A DNA stretch of 64,000 nt from positions 4,245 through 68,244 of the forward strand of contig CBDDCC010000018.1 in the NCBI GenBank assembly GCA_965225935.1, given 5' to 3'. The notes beneath the pieces were generated by a model. It saw only the letters and a list, made by a program, of their open reading frames with translations, had not been told where the DNA came from and did not search any database. Shown in pieces: positions 36,646-45,502 of the stretch. Each line of letters begins with the position of its first letter. Within the stretch, counting starts at the first letter, position 1. Made by a program: the position numbers and the translations under genes. Source of the stretch: CALJXB01 sp965225935 (GTDB taxonomy: Bacteria > Pseudomonadota > Alphaproteobacteria > Kiloniellales > JAKSDN01).

Positions 36646-38781
36646 CTACTCGCTCGACTCGCTCCGGAACATCTGTGTCCGGAAGGCCGCGCTTCGGTGA
36701 TAAAGGTGGCAGGTCGAGCAGTCCTGCCGGACCCCGTCCGCCTTGTGGCAGGATTTGCATTTCTGGACGGCGATGGGCGAGAAATCGCCTGCCGGTGTCG
36801 GACTCTGCCCACTGCTCTCTCCCTGATCCGACTTTGCACTGGGATTGGGGGGCTGGTTCAGCTCGTGGCAGTTGGTGCACACGCTGCCGCCTCCGAGGAG
36901 GCTGAGGTGCGGTCCGTGGGCGTACTTCACCTGGTGGCGCACCTCCGGCCGCTGCTGCCAATCGAGACTCGCCTCAATCTCGAGCTGAACGCCGTCGTCT
37001 CCCCCGGAGCCGCTGACCGTCGAGACCTGCGTCGGCGAGTGGCAGTACGCGCAGAGACCCGGGCCCTTGTCTTCCGAAAACAGGGATCGGCGCAAGTCCT
37101 CGGCGCCCTGATACGACGTGGCGTCGGCGTCGGCCGCGAGCGCCGCCTCCAACCACGCCCGCAACAAAGGGTCCCCGTGACCCGCTGGTTTGTAGCGGAT
37201 CTCCAGTGCCTCCGCCGACCAGCCCGTCCGCCCCGATGTTTCCTCTTCCGACTCGTACGCCTCGTTGCCGGCCCAGGCGCAGGCCAAGTCCTCGATCGGC
37301 AGGCCCTCCATGCCGGCGAGTAGCGGCTCGGCCGCACCTGGGCCGAATCGAGCCTCGATCAGGTCGTGCAACGCCGCGGCTCCGTCCTGGGTCATGGCAT
37401 GAACCAAGGAGCGATAGGGCCCCCAGTAGGACTCCATGCTGCCTGGGTCCACAGCCAGTAGAAAGGCATCGACCGAGGTCGGTTCGTCTTCGCCGACACT
37501 CAGGAAGTCGCCGCCGTCTTCGGGCTCCTGGATTGCAGTCTCGGCTTCGAGCAGGGACTCGAAGTGCTCGAAGAGGAAGGTGTTGTGCGGCGCTGCTTCG
37601 TCTCCCCCTGCGCCCAAGAGGCCGTTGCTCCCTTCCGTGTTCGCACCCAAACTTCCGGTCTCGAGCAGGGCCGCGAGGCGCTTGAGCTCTTCAAAAGCCG
37701 TGCCGCATGCCTCCAGGATCTGAAGCGGCAGCGGCTCTGCGCCTTCCGCGTCCGAGTCAAATTCTGCCTCTTCCTCCTCGGTCAGGGCGAGAAGGCTTGC
37801 GTCGAATTCCGGCAGCGTGAGGACGACGAGATCCTTGCGGCCGATATCATCAACGTGGCAGTCCGCGCACATGCGGTCGAACGAGAAAACCGGCACGTTG
37901 GACCCGGCGTGGTCTGTGTTGTGGCAGGACACGCAGGTCTCGTCCACGGGCCGCGTGTCGTTCTCGGCCGGGAAATGCTTGGTCAAGTGCAGGATGTGGG
38001 TGAATCTGATCCCCGCCGGCGTCTCATAGGGAAAGTTCTCACTGAATTCCGGATGATCCTTTTCGAAGCTCGTGAAGGTGAGCTCGTCCCGGTGGCAGGT
38101 ATGACATTGCTGGTCCGACAGGTGGGCGATATCGAAGGATTCGCCTTGGTGCTCCGTATGGCAGGCGACGCACTCCAACGTGGCGGGTCCGCGCACGGCT
38201 GCAAACTCGGCGTTATGAGGCCGATCGGCCGGCCCATCGAAGGCATGGCACTCCAGGCAAGCGCCGGACATGTCGTGGCCGCTGAAGATCTCGCGGAACC
38301 AGGCCAGGCCTGTGCGGTCCTGGCCTTGGTGGCAGGTCGCGCAGCCCTCCTGCTCGGTAAAGCGGGCATGAGCGCCCGAGATGGGGCCCGGGTCCGATAG
38401 ATCCAAAGGCTCAAGCATGGGCCAGCCACCCTCGCCGGGAAGAGCTGCGATGGTCGCGATGGCGACCACGGCAAAGAGCAGCGTCACCCGGCCGCGCAGT
38501 CCGCGTAGGTTGCGCCGGGGCGCGCAAGCCGGATGGCGGATGCCGCAGGCCCCGTCCGGGCCGGGGCCGTTCTCGCATGGCCCTCCAGCCGCCGCCGGGC
38601 GTCTGCACCGGTATTCCTGACCGTCGAAGAAGGGAGCGCATTCGCAGACGCCGCCACAGGAGCCATCGATGTTGGGCCCTCGCGCGCAGGGCATTCCCCA
38701 GATGGTGGCACGCCCGCAGCGAAACTCCGAGTTGGGCCGCTCGTAAGGACTCTCGTTGTGGCTGAACCGTGATGGATCCAT
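36646..38781 (-). CDS. Decaheme c-type cytochrome with cytoplasmic Cys-rich N-terminal domain
   Basis: A 711-residue protein starting at the ATG (38781) that overlaps the preceding stop as TGATG. Residues 1-90 hold nine cysteines (22, 32, 42, 46, 48, 59, 69, 79, 86; for example CGGVCECAPFFDG), predicted to face the cytoplasm. Residues 99-115 are one membrane helix. The periplasmic part has ten CXXCH sites: CATCH, CLECH, CVACH, CHTCH, CVSCH, CADCH, then after an acidic 230-residue heme-free insert CAYCH, CTNCH, CKSCH and CSTCH. It could carry electrons from the membrane across the periplasm. The Cys-rich domain may bind a metal or an iron-sulfur cluster on the inner side. Confidence 0.85.
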   Translation of the reverse strand: MDPSRFSHNESPYERPNSEFRCGRATIWGMPCARGPNIDGSCGGVCECAPFFDGQEYRCRRPAAAGGPCENGPGPDGACGIRHPACAPRRNLRGLRGRVTLLFAVVAIATIAALPGEGGWPMLEPLDLSDPGPISGAHARFTEQEGCATCHQGQDRTGLAWFREIFSGHDMSGACLECHAFDGPADRPHNAEFAAVRGPATLECVACHTEHQGESFDIAHLSDQQCHTCHRDELTFTSFEKDHPEFSENFPYETPAGIRFTHILHLTKHFPAENDTRPVDETCVSCHNTDHAGSNVPVFSFDRMCADCHVDDIGRKDLVVLTLPEFDASLLALTEEEEAEFDSDAEGAEPLPLQILEACGTAFEELKRLAALLETGSLGANTEGSNGLLGAGGDEAAPHNTFLFEHFESLLEAETAIQEPEDGGDFLSVGEDEPTSVDAFLLAVDPGSMESYWGPYRSLVHAMTQDGAAALHDLIEARFGPGAAEPLLAGMEGLPIEDLACAWAGNEAYESEEETSGRTGWSAEALEIRYKPAGHGDPLLRAWLEAALAADADATSYQGAEDLRRSLFSEDKGPGLCAYCHSPTQVSTVSGSGGDDGVQLEIEASLDWQQRPEVRHQVKYAHGPHLSLLGGGSVCTNCHELNQPPNPSAKSDQGESSGQSPTPAGDFSPIAVQKCKSCHKADGVRQDCSTCHLYHRSAAFRTQMFRSESSE

Positions 38782-39596
38782 CAAATCGCATAGACGTTTA
38801 CGAGCATGAAGTGCCAGACGGCAAAGACAATGAGAGCAGTGGCGGACGGGACGTGCGCGAAGAGCCACCACTTCATCAGGCTTTGCTGGGCGTAGTGCAG
38901 GTCAATAAGGCACTTTTCCTGAGCTAAGCCGTAGAGCTGCCGATGGTAGTGCTTCCCGTCTTCGTCCAGATAGCGCTCGACCGCCGAGGCGTTGTGATGC
39001 AGCCAGTGCTGGGCTCGCATCGAGCCGACCGCATGGCTGAGGAAGAACCTGGGTTTCTGAAAGTACCAGTGAAGGGTTTCGCAGTGGTGATGTGCCAAGG
39101 GGTCATTGCCCGTCTCCTCGACACAAGTCAGGACGACATTTTGCGCCGCCTCTCGCAAGCGCGTCAGTTCAGCGGGAATCCGCTCGTAGATGATCTCGTT
39201 GCCACTCTGAGTGAGCCGGACCGGCAACATCGTTTGCAGGAAGTAACCAAGTATCCCGGTCGCGATCACAAAGTAGAACAGCGCCGTGAGCAGCTGCTCG
39301 TAGAGACCGCTCGGCCAAAGGGTGCCGATATGCAACCAGAAGACCGCCAAGGCCAGGAAACCCGCCAGAACGTGCAGCGTCATCCAGGTGCTGGCACGTC
39401 CAACCGGCATCATGGCCAGCCGCTTGCGCGCGGCGAACAGCGCAAGCACGAACAATAGCGTAAACTGTAGGTAGCCCGTCAGGATTTGAGGGTCGGCGAA
39501 CGACAGCCAGCCATGCCGCGCCTGGAACGCCACGGCGACGAACAGCGAAGCTGCGGCAATCGCAAGAATGGCACCATCGCGGGACAGCGGTCGCAT
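38781..39596 (-). CDS. Membrane cytochrome b-like protein
   Basis: A 271-residue inner-membrane protein with about five hydrophobic segments. Histidines lie at membrane-appropriate places in TWMTLHVLAGFLALAVFWLH, WWLFAHVPSATALIVF and VFAVWHFMLVNVYAI, consistent with di-heme b coordination. A soluble loop of about 90 residues between helices carries a His-rich patch (AHHHCETLHW, AQHWLHHNASAVERYL). It overlaps the iron-sulfur gene (TAATG, one base) and the decaheme gene, so all three are coupled. It probably links quinone or the iron-sulfur protein to the decaheme cytochrome. Not a recognised named family. Confidence 0.7.
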   Translation of the reverse strand: MRPLSRDGAILAIAAASLFVAVAFQARHGWLSFADPQILTGYLQFTLLFVLALFAARKRLAMMPVGRASTWMTLHVLAGFLALAVFWLHIGTLWPSGLYEQLLTALFYFVIATGILGYFLQTMLPVRLTQSGNEIIYERIPAELTRLREAAQNVVLTCVEETGNDPLAHHHCETLHWYFQKPRFFLSHAVGSMRAQHWLHHNASAVERYLDEDGKHYHRQLYGLAQEKCLIDLHYAQQSLMKWWLFAHVPSATALIVFAVWHFMLVNVYAI

Positions 39597-41263
39597 TATC
39601 CGGCCTTTTTGAAGGAAACCGCGGTCCGGAAGTCGACCCGCTGGAGGGCGTCATGGGGACATGCGCGGACGCACGCCGGCCCGCCGGGGTTGGTGGCGCA
39701 AAGATCGCATTTGGTCGCCTTCACGATCGGTTTCTCGCTGTCGGGATCCACGATGGGCTTGTTTCGCTTGTCGCGAATCTCAACGAGGCGGATGTTGTCA
39801 TAAGGGCATGAATTGGCGCAGGTGGCGCAGCCGATACAGGTCAGGTCATTTATGATCACCGTGCCGCTCTGGAGGTCGCGGTGAATCGCGCCGGTCGGGC
39901 AGCCGATCATGCAAACCGGGTCGGCGCAGTGCATGCAGGCGTTCGCCACCATCCAGTGATCGATCGTCTTGCCATGGCGAACGAATCGCGGATTGCCGCC
40001 GTGGGTCGATGCGCAGGCCTTGACGCAGTCGTCGCAGCGCACGCAGCGGTCGAGATCGATCAACATCGCCATCGTTCCGTTGATGAAGCGTTCCTCGACC
40101 GCCCACTCGAGCAGTTGATCGTCCGCCGCCGGCCGGGCGGCCAAATCGGAAAGTTTGGCTGCCGGTGCCGGAATCTTGGGGAAGACATGCTTCTCGAGGA
40201 CGGGTGTTGGCACCCGTAGCACATCCACGTAACCAAGCGCGGCCAGCGAGGTCTCCAGTGGCACGACATCCTTCCTCTGCCAGCCCTGGTAGACTTCGTC
40301 GAAACCGAAGAAGTCCCCTGCGCTCAGATAGGTCAACGTCCGCTCGCCGCTTCCGTAAGGCACGGAAACGCGCGCGAATCCGGCGCGTATCATCAACAGG
40401 CCGTCGGGATAGTCTCCCTTGTGAGCAATCACCTCATCGCCTGCTATTGCGTTCCCCACCTTGCGCGATCGCTTGTAGGCCGCGTGCCAATCAAAGTTGC
40501 CGTAGCTCTCGAACATCGTTTGCGCCGCGATCTCGTCGAGCGTCGCTGGGTCGAGAGTTGCGAAGACGTGGGCCCCGCGAAGGTGCGACCGCAGGCCGAA
40601 TTTCCGGTAGTTCTCGTCGATCTGCTTTCGCCAACCGGGATCGTGCTTGTAGAGTTCGCGCAAGCCCTGCCAGCGGATTTCCAGGAGCAATGCTTCGGTT
40701 TCCGCGAAGATCGTCGCCGTTCGTGGCACTCGTCCCAGGGCCGCCAGCTCACCGAACAGGTTTCCGGCCGTGATCGGTTCCGTGCGGTGTTTGGCGAGCA
40801 CCGCCTGGATATCGGGCAGGAAAATCCGCTCTTCGGCGAGTCTTGCACGACTGCGGATTTGCTGGGCCGAATAGTGCCGGATATCGCGAACCTCGGAGAT
40901 CTTCGAATTGGTCCAAAGCTGCGCGACCGTCCTGAAGAAGCCCTTGCGTTCCGTCGAAGGGCCGCCAAGAACCTCCCTCGGCAGGCTGGGTGCCAGAATG
41001 ACCCGCAACTCGCCATGGATGACGAGGAAGGCTGAGTTGCCGTAGTCTCCCTCGCTGATTACGATGTCGCCCGGCAGGCAATGCATCAAACGCGAATCGT
41101 TCCGGATGATGCCTGCGAGGGGCGTGTGACCGGGAAATCGGGATGCGTCAATCGCCGCGAATTGCGGACGCTTGAGGATCTCGGCGACACAGGCGTCGCT
41201 CATATCCGGGTCGAAGGGGGTGTCCCAGCGTTGTGGTCGTGCAAGCTTCGCGACGTCAGCCAA
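39596..41263 (-). CDS. Twin cNMP-binding domain protein fused to four-cluster [4Fe-4S] ferredoxin domain
   Basis: A 555-residue protein, start TTG at 41263 with AGG 7 bases upstream. Domain 1 (residues about 55-200) is a cyclic-nucleotide-binding fold with HCLPGDIVISEGDYGNSAFL and a complete phosphate-binding cassette, NLFGELAALGRVPRTAT, split by a 75-residue insert. Domain 2 (about 265-355) has VIAHKGDYPDGLLMIRAG but lacks the cassette arginine. The C-terminus has four ferredoxin cluster motifs: Cys 407/410/413/417, 443/446/451/455, 476/479/482/486 and 519/522/531/535, as in DmsB/HycB-like electron-transfer subunits. The combination suggests electron transfer gated by cAMP or cGMP. No signal peptide is seen, so it is cytoplasmic. 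Confidence 0.85.
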   Translation of the reverse strand: MADVAKLARPQRWDTPFDPDMSDACVAEILKRPQFAAIDASRFPGHTPLAGIIRNDSRLMHCLPGDIVISEGDYGNSAFLVIHGELRVILAPSLPREVLGGPSTERKGFFRTVAQLWTNSKISEVRDIRHYSAQQIRSRARLAEERIFLPDIQAVLAKHRTEPITAGNLFGELAALGRVPRTATIFAETEALLLEIRWQGLRELYKHDPGWRKQIDENYRKFGLRSHLRGAHVFATLDPATLDEIAAQTMFESYGNFDWHAAYKRSRKVGNAIAGDEVIAHKGDYPDGLLMIRAGFARVSVPYGSGERTLTYLSAGDFFGFDEVYQGWQRKDVVPLETSLAALGYVDVLRVPTPVLEKHVFPKIPAPAAKLSDLAARPAADDQLLEWAVEERFINGTMAMLIDLDRCVRCDDCVKACASTHGGNPRFVRHGKTIDHWMVANACMHCADPVCMIGCPTGAIHRDLQSGTVIINDLTCIGCATCANSCPYDNIRLVEIRDKRNKPIVDPDSEKPIVKATKCDLCATNPGGPACVRACPHDALQRVDFRTAVSFKKAG

Positions 41264-41418
41264 CGTCAGACCTGCCTTCTATCTCTGTGTTGACACTCTG
41301 CCCCCATGAGAGCCCGTGTCTTTCGACCGGATCGGGCCGCCGGCTTGCCGGCGAGATCCGGTTCCGATCCACAGGGCTCGCCCGGCGCGACGGCCGTGAG
41401 GTCGCCTGCACCGCATGG

Positions 41419-42363
41419 TCACTTGTAGCTATCGTTCGACGGCAGCATGGCTCCCACTTGACTGGACAGATCCTTGTCGCTGATGGCGGCGACCAACGAC
41501 CGCGCATTGGCCTCGCTCGGATCCTGCAGCAGTCGATCGGCCTCCGGCACGCTATTTTGGATTGCCGAGAGCGCCTTCTTGGCCGCGTCAATCCTCGCAT
41601 TCTGTGCCGCCACGTATTTCGGATGGTCGGACAGACCCAACGCTTTGACCGAGACGACCAAGGACGCCGCATGGCCGGTGACGAACAGGCGCGCCAACTC
41701 AGGCGGCGTCATCTTCGCGTTCTTTGTCATCTGCGGCGGATAGAAGCGATGCCTTACGCTGCCCTGGGAATAGCGCACCAGCTCGTAGTCTGGATTGATG
41801 GGGTGGCCCGCATCCAGCATCTTGACGATCGTGTCCCCGGACAATCCGTCCTGGGCCATGGCGTGGCACGAGAAGCAGTTCAAGGCGACGTCGTAAGCCG
41901 CGCTCGGCCAAATCATGCCCGCCTCGCTCGCCTTTCGGACTCTTTCCGCCTTGTGTTCCGCGCTTTCGGTTTCCCGCGTGACGCCTTCGCCGTAATCGTT
42001 GTGGATCTCGAACCAACCCGAAGACGCTCCGTGACAACTCTCGCAAGACGGTCCGGCCGCAGCCTTCGTCTTCTCACCCTCCGTGACCATCGTGTAGTGG
42101 CACATGTTGCAGGTGTCGCTGCGCTTCATTCGCTTTTCGCCAATCGCCTTGACGATCTTCTTGGCCTTGGACGTCCGGTGCACCTTCTTCAGTGCCTTAT
42201 AGTGTTTGGTACGCTCCCAGACCGTGACCTCGGCCCTGTGGCACTTCTCGCAGGTGTCCGGACCCAGATAAAATGACTCCGCCAGCAGGTCCGAAGCTGG
42301 AATCAGGGCCAACAAGGCGAACAGGAGGAATCCCGCGATCCAACGGACCAGCTCCTTATGCAT
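41419..42363 (-). CDS. Tetraheme c-type cytochrome (c554-like)
   Basis: A 314-residue protein starting at ATG 42363 with a signal peptide (IAGFLLFALLALIPASDLLA). Four CXXCH motifs follow: CEKCH, CNMCH, CESCH and CFSCH. The spacing and the early phrase GPDTCEKCHRAEVTVWERTK resemble cytochrome c554-type electron carriers. The C-terminal 130 residues are heme-free and helical. The start overlaps the end of the cyclase-like gene by 8 bases, so it is co-translated. It is probably periplasmic and could take electrons from the decaheme protein. There is a 155-base gap before the cNMP/iron-sulfur gene. Confidence 0.85.
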   Translation of the reverse strand: MHKELVRWIAGFLLFALLALIPASDLLAESFYLGPDTCEKCHRAEVTVWERTKHYKALKKVHRTSKAKKIVKAIGEKRMKRSDTCNMCHYTMVTEGEKTKAAAGPSCESCHGASSGWFEIHNDYGEGVTRETESAEHKAERVRKASEAGMIWPSAAYDVALNCFSCHAMAQDGLSGDTIVKMLDAGHPINPDYELVRYSQGSVRHRFYPPQMTKNAKMTPPELARLFVTGHAASLVVSVKALGLSDHPKYVAAQNARIDAAKKALSAIQNSVPEADRLLQDPSEANARSLVAAISDKDLSSQVGAMLPSNDSYK

Positions 42364-43030
42364 GGGCCCTCGGATCCCATGCCATCGCCTTGCTTTTGCG
42401 TTCGGCGGGTCTCGGAGCCGCGGAGAAGGCCCGCACGAGCTTGGTGGTGTTCTTGAGCCGGTGTTCCCCGGCATCTGCGAAGTCTCTGCCTGTCTTGCCC
42501 ATGACCCGTCGATAAACGCTCTCGGAGACCATCATGCCTCCGGGCTCGGCGAGGCTTTCCAAGTGCGCCGCGATGTTCACGTCCAAGCCGTAGATCATGC
42601 CATCGTGCTTCACGATGACGCCGCCGAAATTGATGCCGATGCGGAAGCGCATGCGCAGGTCTTTGGGCAGCATCTTGTTCCGGCGGCCTATTTCTTCCTG
42701 GATTGCGAACGCGGCCTCGACCGCTCTCATGGGACAGGAGAAGATTGCCAGCACGCTGTCGCCGGCAGTATCGACAACTCGGCCGTTCTCACGGGCAACG
42801 CGCTCGTGAAACACCGCTCTATAGGCTTCCAGAGTGGCTACGGTCGCCCACTCATCGGTCGCCAGAAGTCTTGAAAAGCCGGCCACATCGGCCGACAGGA
42901 TGGCGGCTTGAACCTTGTAGACATGCGGGCTCACCAGGTTGGGTTTCGCCGCCGGCATGCCGCTCGCTAGCGCATTCCGGGACGCGGACCCCCCTTCACC
43001 TGGCCAAGACCACTCTCGATTGTCGCGCAT
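42356..43030 (-). CDS. Class III adenylate/guanylate cyclase-like protein, degenerate active site
   Basis: A 224-residue protein that is one class III cyclase domain after a 40-residue N-terminus. The metal-binding aspartates are present in AILSADVAGFSRLL and VVDTAGDSVLAIFSCPM. The segment expected to end VN(I/V)AARLE reads YGLDVNIAAHLESL, so the transition-state Arg is His (codon CAC). The nearby GD motif reads NFGGVI and the substrate-specifying Asp position is also altered. It may be inactive or act as a regulatory nucleotide sensor. The ATG at 43030 follows GTAGGTAAA, and a GTG at 43054 is an alternative. It leads the - strand operon, upstream of the tetraheme and cNMP-binding genes. Confidence 0.75.
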   Translation of the reverse strand: MRDNREWSWPGEGGSASRNALASGMPAAKPNLVSPHVYKVQAAILSADVAGFSRLLATDEWATVATLEAYRAVFHERVARENGRVVDTAGDSVLAIFSCPMRAVEAAFAIQEEIGRRNKMLPKDLRMRFRIGINFGGVIVKHDGMIYGLDVNIAAHLESLAEPGGMMVSESVYRRVMGKTGRDFADAGEHRLKNTTKLVRAFSAAPRPAERKSKAMAWDPRAHA

Positions 43031-43054
43031 TTTACCTACTGGGAACCTATCCAC

Positions 43055-43598
43055 TACTTATCGATCCCAGCCTTGTTCGGTCGAGGGACCTGCAGTATCC
43101 GACCACCGCGTCTCCACAAAGAGTCTCTCCAAACAACAGATCATGACGCCATTCGTTCCTGCGTCTTCGGGCCAACAGCAAGACGTCCTGCAGAACCCCG
43201 AGCCGGAAAGCATTTGCATCGCCGGGCGCGCCTTCGAGCACATGGAATGGAACGTCAACGCTAACCAAGCCCCGCAAGCCTTGCAGCCCGTCCGATCACA
43301 GCGCCTCCTTTCCTCAGAACGAAGGCGATGAAGTCATGATGCCCCGGGAACGCGACCAAACGGGGACGGGGTTATGGCTAGATTGTGGTGTTTGCGTCTG
43401 GCCCCGGCCCAGGCCTTTCATGACCTTTAGAAGCGCGACCTCTGCCGCTTACCATGATGTTCGCTGCGCTAGGGTAAAGCGGCAGATTCCCGAGGTCCCC
43501 TATGCTGCCGTGGCCGAACGCCTGAATGGTCAACGTGAAGAAGAATGGGGCCGATTATGCCGGGAAACATGGTTAACAGAGGCGCGCGCAAGCGGGCC
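43055..43598. other. Intergenic region without recognisable gene
   Basis: About 540 bases between the cyclase-like gene and the TPR-SPOR gene. Short open frames here do not resemble known proteins. It must contain the promoter of the - strand cytochrome operon on its left side, but I cannot identify -35/-10 boxes with confidence. Confidence 0.5.
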
Positions 43599-44318
43599 TT
43601 ACTCATCCGAAACTAAGACACAGTATTGATCTTTTTTCTCGAACTCGGCACAGGCGGAGCGCGCGGCAGCCTCGCTTTCATAGGGGTAAGCAACGACCCG
43701 AACGAACAGGCCGCGGTCGCCCAGGTCGATCTGCTTGAGCGCCAAGCTCTTGCCCGCGAGAAGCTTGGGATGGAGCTCTTTCAGGTTGTCCCACATGAAA
43801 ACCGCGAGGTCTTCCGTTCTGGCCGAAGCCAGGTGAACGGCGTATGCATCGAGCGGAGTGTCAGGACCGGTGTCGCCCTCGGATTGCTGCGAAGTCGCGA
43901 CTTCAGGACTGGAGTCCGTGTCGTCGGGCGCCTGCTCCATCGACTTTGAGACAAACGCAGCCAATCGGTCGCGAACGGCCTGGTGATCCGCGGCCCAAGC
44001 CTGGTCTTCGTTTTCAGCGAGAACACCGTCCCAAAGGGCGATGGTCTCCTGTGCTTGCTGGTGTTGGCTATCCGCGAGATATGCCGTTGCCAGGTGTTCC
44101 AACAGGAGCCCCCGGTCTTGGGCTGCCGCACCGGCTTCAAGCGCTAAGGCGTAGGCCTCTTCGAACTGCGCAACCGCCTGTGGGTAGTCGTCCGAATCGA
44201 AGGCGGCCAATCCGGCGTCTCTCAGCTCTTGCCAAGTTGTTGCGTATGCCGAGCCTGACCATCCCCAGAAGCCTACAATACAGAGAAAGCATAGAATCTG
44301 TCTGATACCTGGACGCAT
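43599..44318 (-). CDS. Periplasmic TPR and SPOR-like domain protein
   Basis: A 239-residue protein with signal peptide (ILCFLCIVGFWGWSGSAYA). Residues about 27-115 are TPR-like helices (LAAFDSDDYPQAVAQFEEAY, LATAYLADSQHQQAQETIAL). After an acidic linker, residues about 160-237 fit a SPOR-like fold: YAVHLASARTEDLAVFMWDN, GLFVRVVAYPYESEAAARSA, ending YCVLVSD. SPOR domains bind denuded peptidoglycan glycan strands. It lies upstream of the cyclase-like gene on the same strand and may help place the envelope electron-transfer complex. A direct functional link is an inference. Confidence 0.65.
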   Translation of the reverse strand: MRPGIRQILCFLCIVGFWGWSGSAYATTWQELRDAGLAAFDSDDYPQAVAQFEEAYALALEAGAAAQDRGLLLEHLATAYLADSQHQQAQETIALWDGVLAENEDQAWAADHQAVRDRLAAFVSKSMEQAPDDTDSSPEVATSQQSEGDTGPDTPLDAYAVHLASARTEDLAVFMWDNLKELHPKLLAGKSLALKQIDLGDRGLFVRVVAYPYESEAAARSACAEFEKKDQYCVLVSDE

Positions 44319-44707
44319 CGCTTGAACCGTTATGCCCTTTGTTCGGGTTTGGCGGCACGCCTAAACTCGACCAAAGCGCAGCGGATTGCAAGCTGCGGCG
44401 TTCTGAGATGACCCCTCGGCGTCCCGATCCTCCGCCGGACGCGTCTCCGCGTCCTTTCGGCGACGTCCTCGGCCGGCCACTCCGTTCGGATGGTCGCGAC
44501 AAGGCGATCCGCAGCGACACCTTCCAACCGCGGCTTTCCAACCCGGTTGTGTTGCAGAACGCCGTCAGAACGCAGTCGTTGGACCGATACCGAGGTCCTG
44601 GCGGGTGGTGGCCTGCCTCGCGTTTCGGCGAAGACCACTGTCCTTACGATCACGGTCCAGCCATGGCGGCGGCTTGGAGATGCTCTTCGGTGCCTACCGG
44701 GGGTGCG
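44319..44707. other. Intergenic region without recognisable gene
   Basis: About 390 GC-rich bases between the TPR-SPOR gene and the GntR regulator. Several open frames exist on both strands, but none shows a family signature or a good ribosome binding site. Probable boundary of the cytochrome island. Confidence 0.4.
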
Positions 44708-45502
44708 TCAGCTCCGGTCGAGGCGCAGGAAGCGGTTCGTCAACTCCGCCTCGCAAGCCTCCATGTAGGCGTGCGCGGCGCACATGTGATCGTACATGAT
44801 GCTGCGCACTTCCGGCTCGTCGGCCCGGTGCAGCGCGGCGAGCAGACGGATCTGGTAGCTCAGGCCGCTCTCGCGCAGCTCCGGGTTCGGCTTGCCGTAG
44901 ATGCGCCGGCAGATCGCCAGGTTGCGCAAGAGGTTCTGCAGGAAGCCGCAAAAGAATCCGAGCACGGGATTGGGGCAGAGCTCGGCCAGAACGGAGTGGA
45001 AGTCGAGCTCGGCGAGGCGCTGGCGATACTCCTCGCCCAGGTTCGCCGCCGGATGGTCGTAGAGCCGGATGGTCGCCCGCAAGCGCTCGAAGTCGGCTTC
45101 CTCGAGCCGGCCCACCAGGGAAGCGGCCATTTCGGGTTCCAGCAGCTTGCGCAGGGCGTAGATGCCGCCGATGGTCGGCTGCGAGAAAAAGAAGTAGTTG
45201 CCGAGCAGCTCCATGGCGCGCCGGCCGTCGAGCTCCGCGATGTAGGCGCCGCCGCGGGGCCCGGTGCGGGTGCGTACCAGCCCCTGCGTCTGCAGCGCGC
45301 CGAGCGCTTCGCGCACCGTGCTCTTCGACGCCTTGAACATCTCCATGAGATCGCGCTCCTGGGGCAGGCGATCTCCGGGCTTCAGGTCGTGCTCGACGAT
45401 CCAGTCCTTCAGCCGCTCGCTGATTTCCACCGGGCGCTTGGCTTGCCGTCCGGACGGCTCGGTGGCCGCCGTGCCGCCGCTGGCGTCGTTCTGATCCTTC
45501 AT
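44708..45502 (-). CDS. GntR family (FadR-type) transcriptional regulator
   Basis: A 264-residue regulator. The winged helix is at about residues 25-95 (ERLKDWIVEHDLKPGDRLPQ, ERDLMEMFKASKSTVREALG, LVRTRTGPRGGAYI). The C-terminal FCD-type helical ligand domain has the pattern LRKLLEPEMAASLVGRL and DFHSVLAELCPN. The start overlaps the stop of the ABC ATPase as ATGA, so the regulator is the last gene of the transporter operon and probably autoregulates it. The likely binding sites are the twin palindromes at 51140 and 51171. Confidence 0.9.
   Translation of the reverse strand: MKDQNDASGGTAATEPSGRQAKRPVEISERLKDWIVEHDLKPGDRLPQERDLMEMFKASKSTVREALGALQTQGLVRTRTGPRGGAYIAELDGRRAMELLGNYFFFSQPTIGGIYALRKLLEPEMAASLVGRLEEADFERLRATIRLYDHPAANLGEEYRQRLAELDFHSVLAELCPNPVLGFFCGFLQNLLRNLAICRRIYGKPNPELRESGLSYQIRLLAALHRADEPEVRSIMYDHMCAAHAYMEACEAELTNRFLRLDRS

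Noticed and set aside
30155..43030. Calling the locus an Mtr-type iron-reduction or a nitrite/hydroxylamine system
   Set aside because: There is no MtrA/B/C-like set, no CXXCK, and no catalytic heme motif that would identify a substrate.
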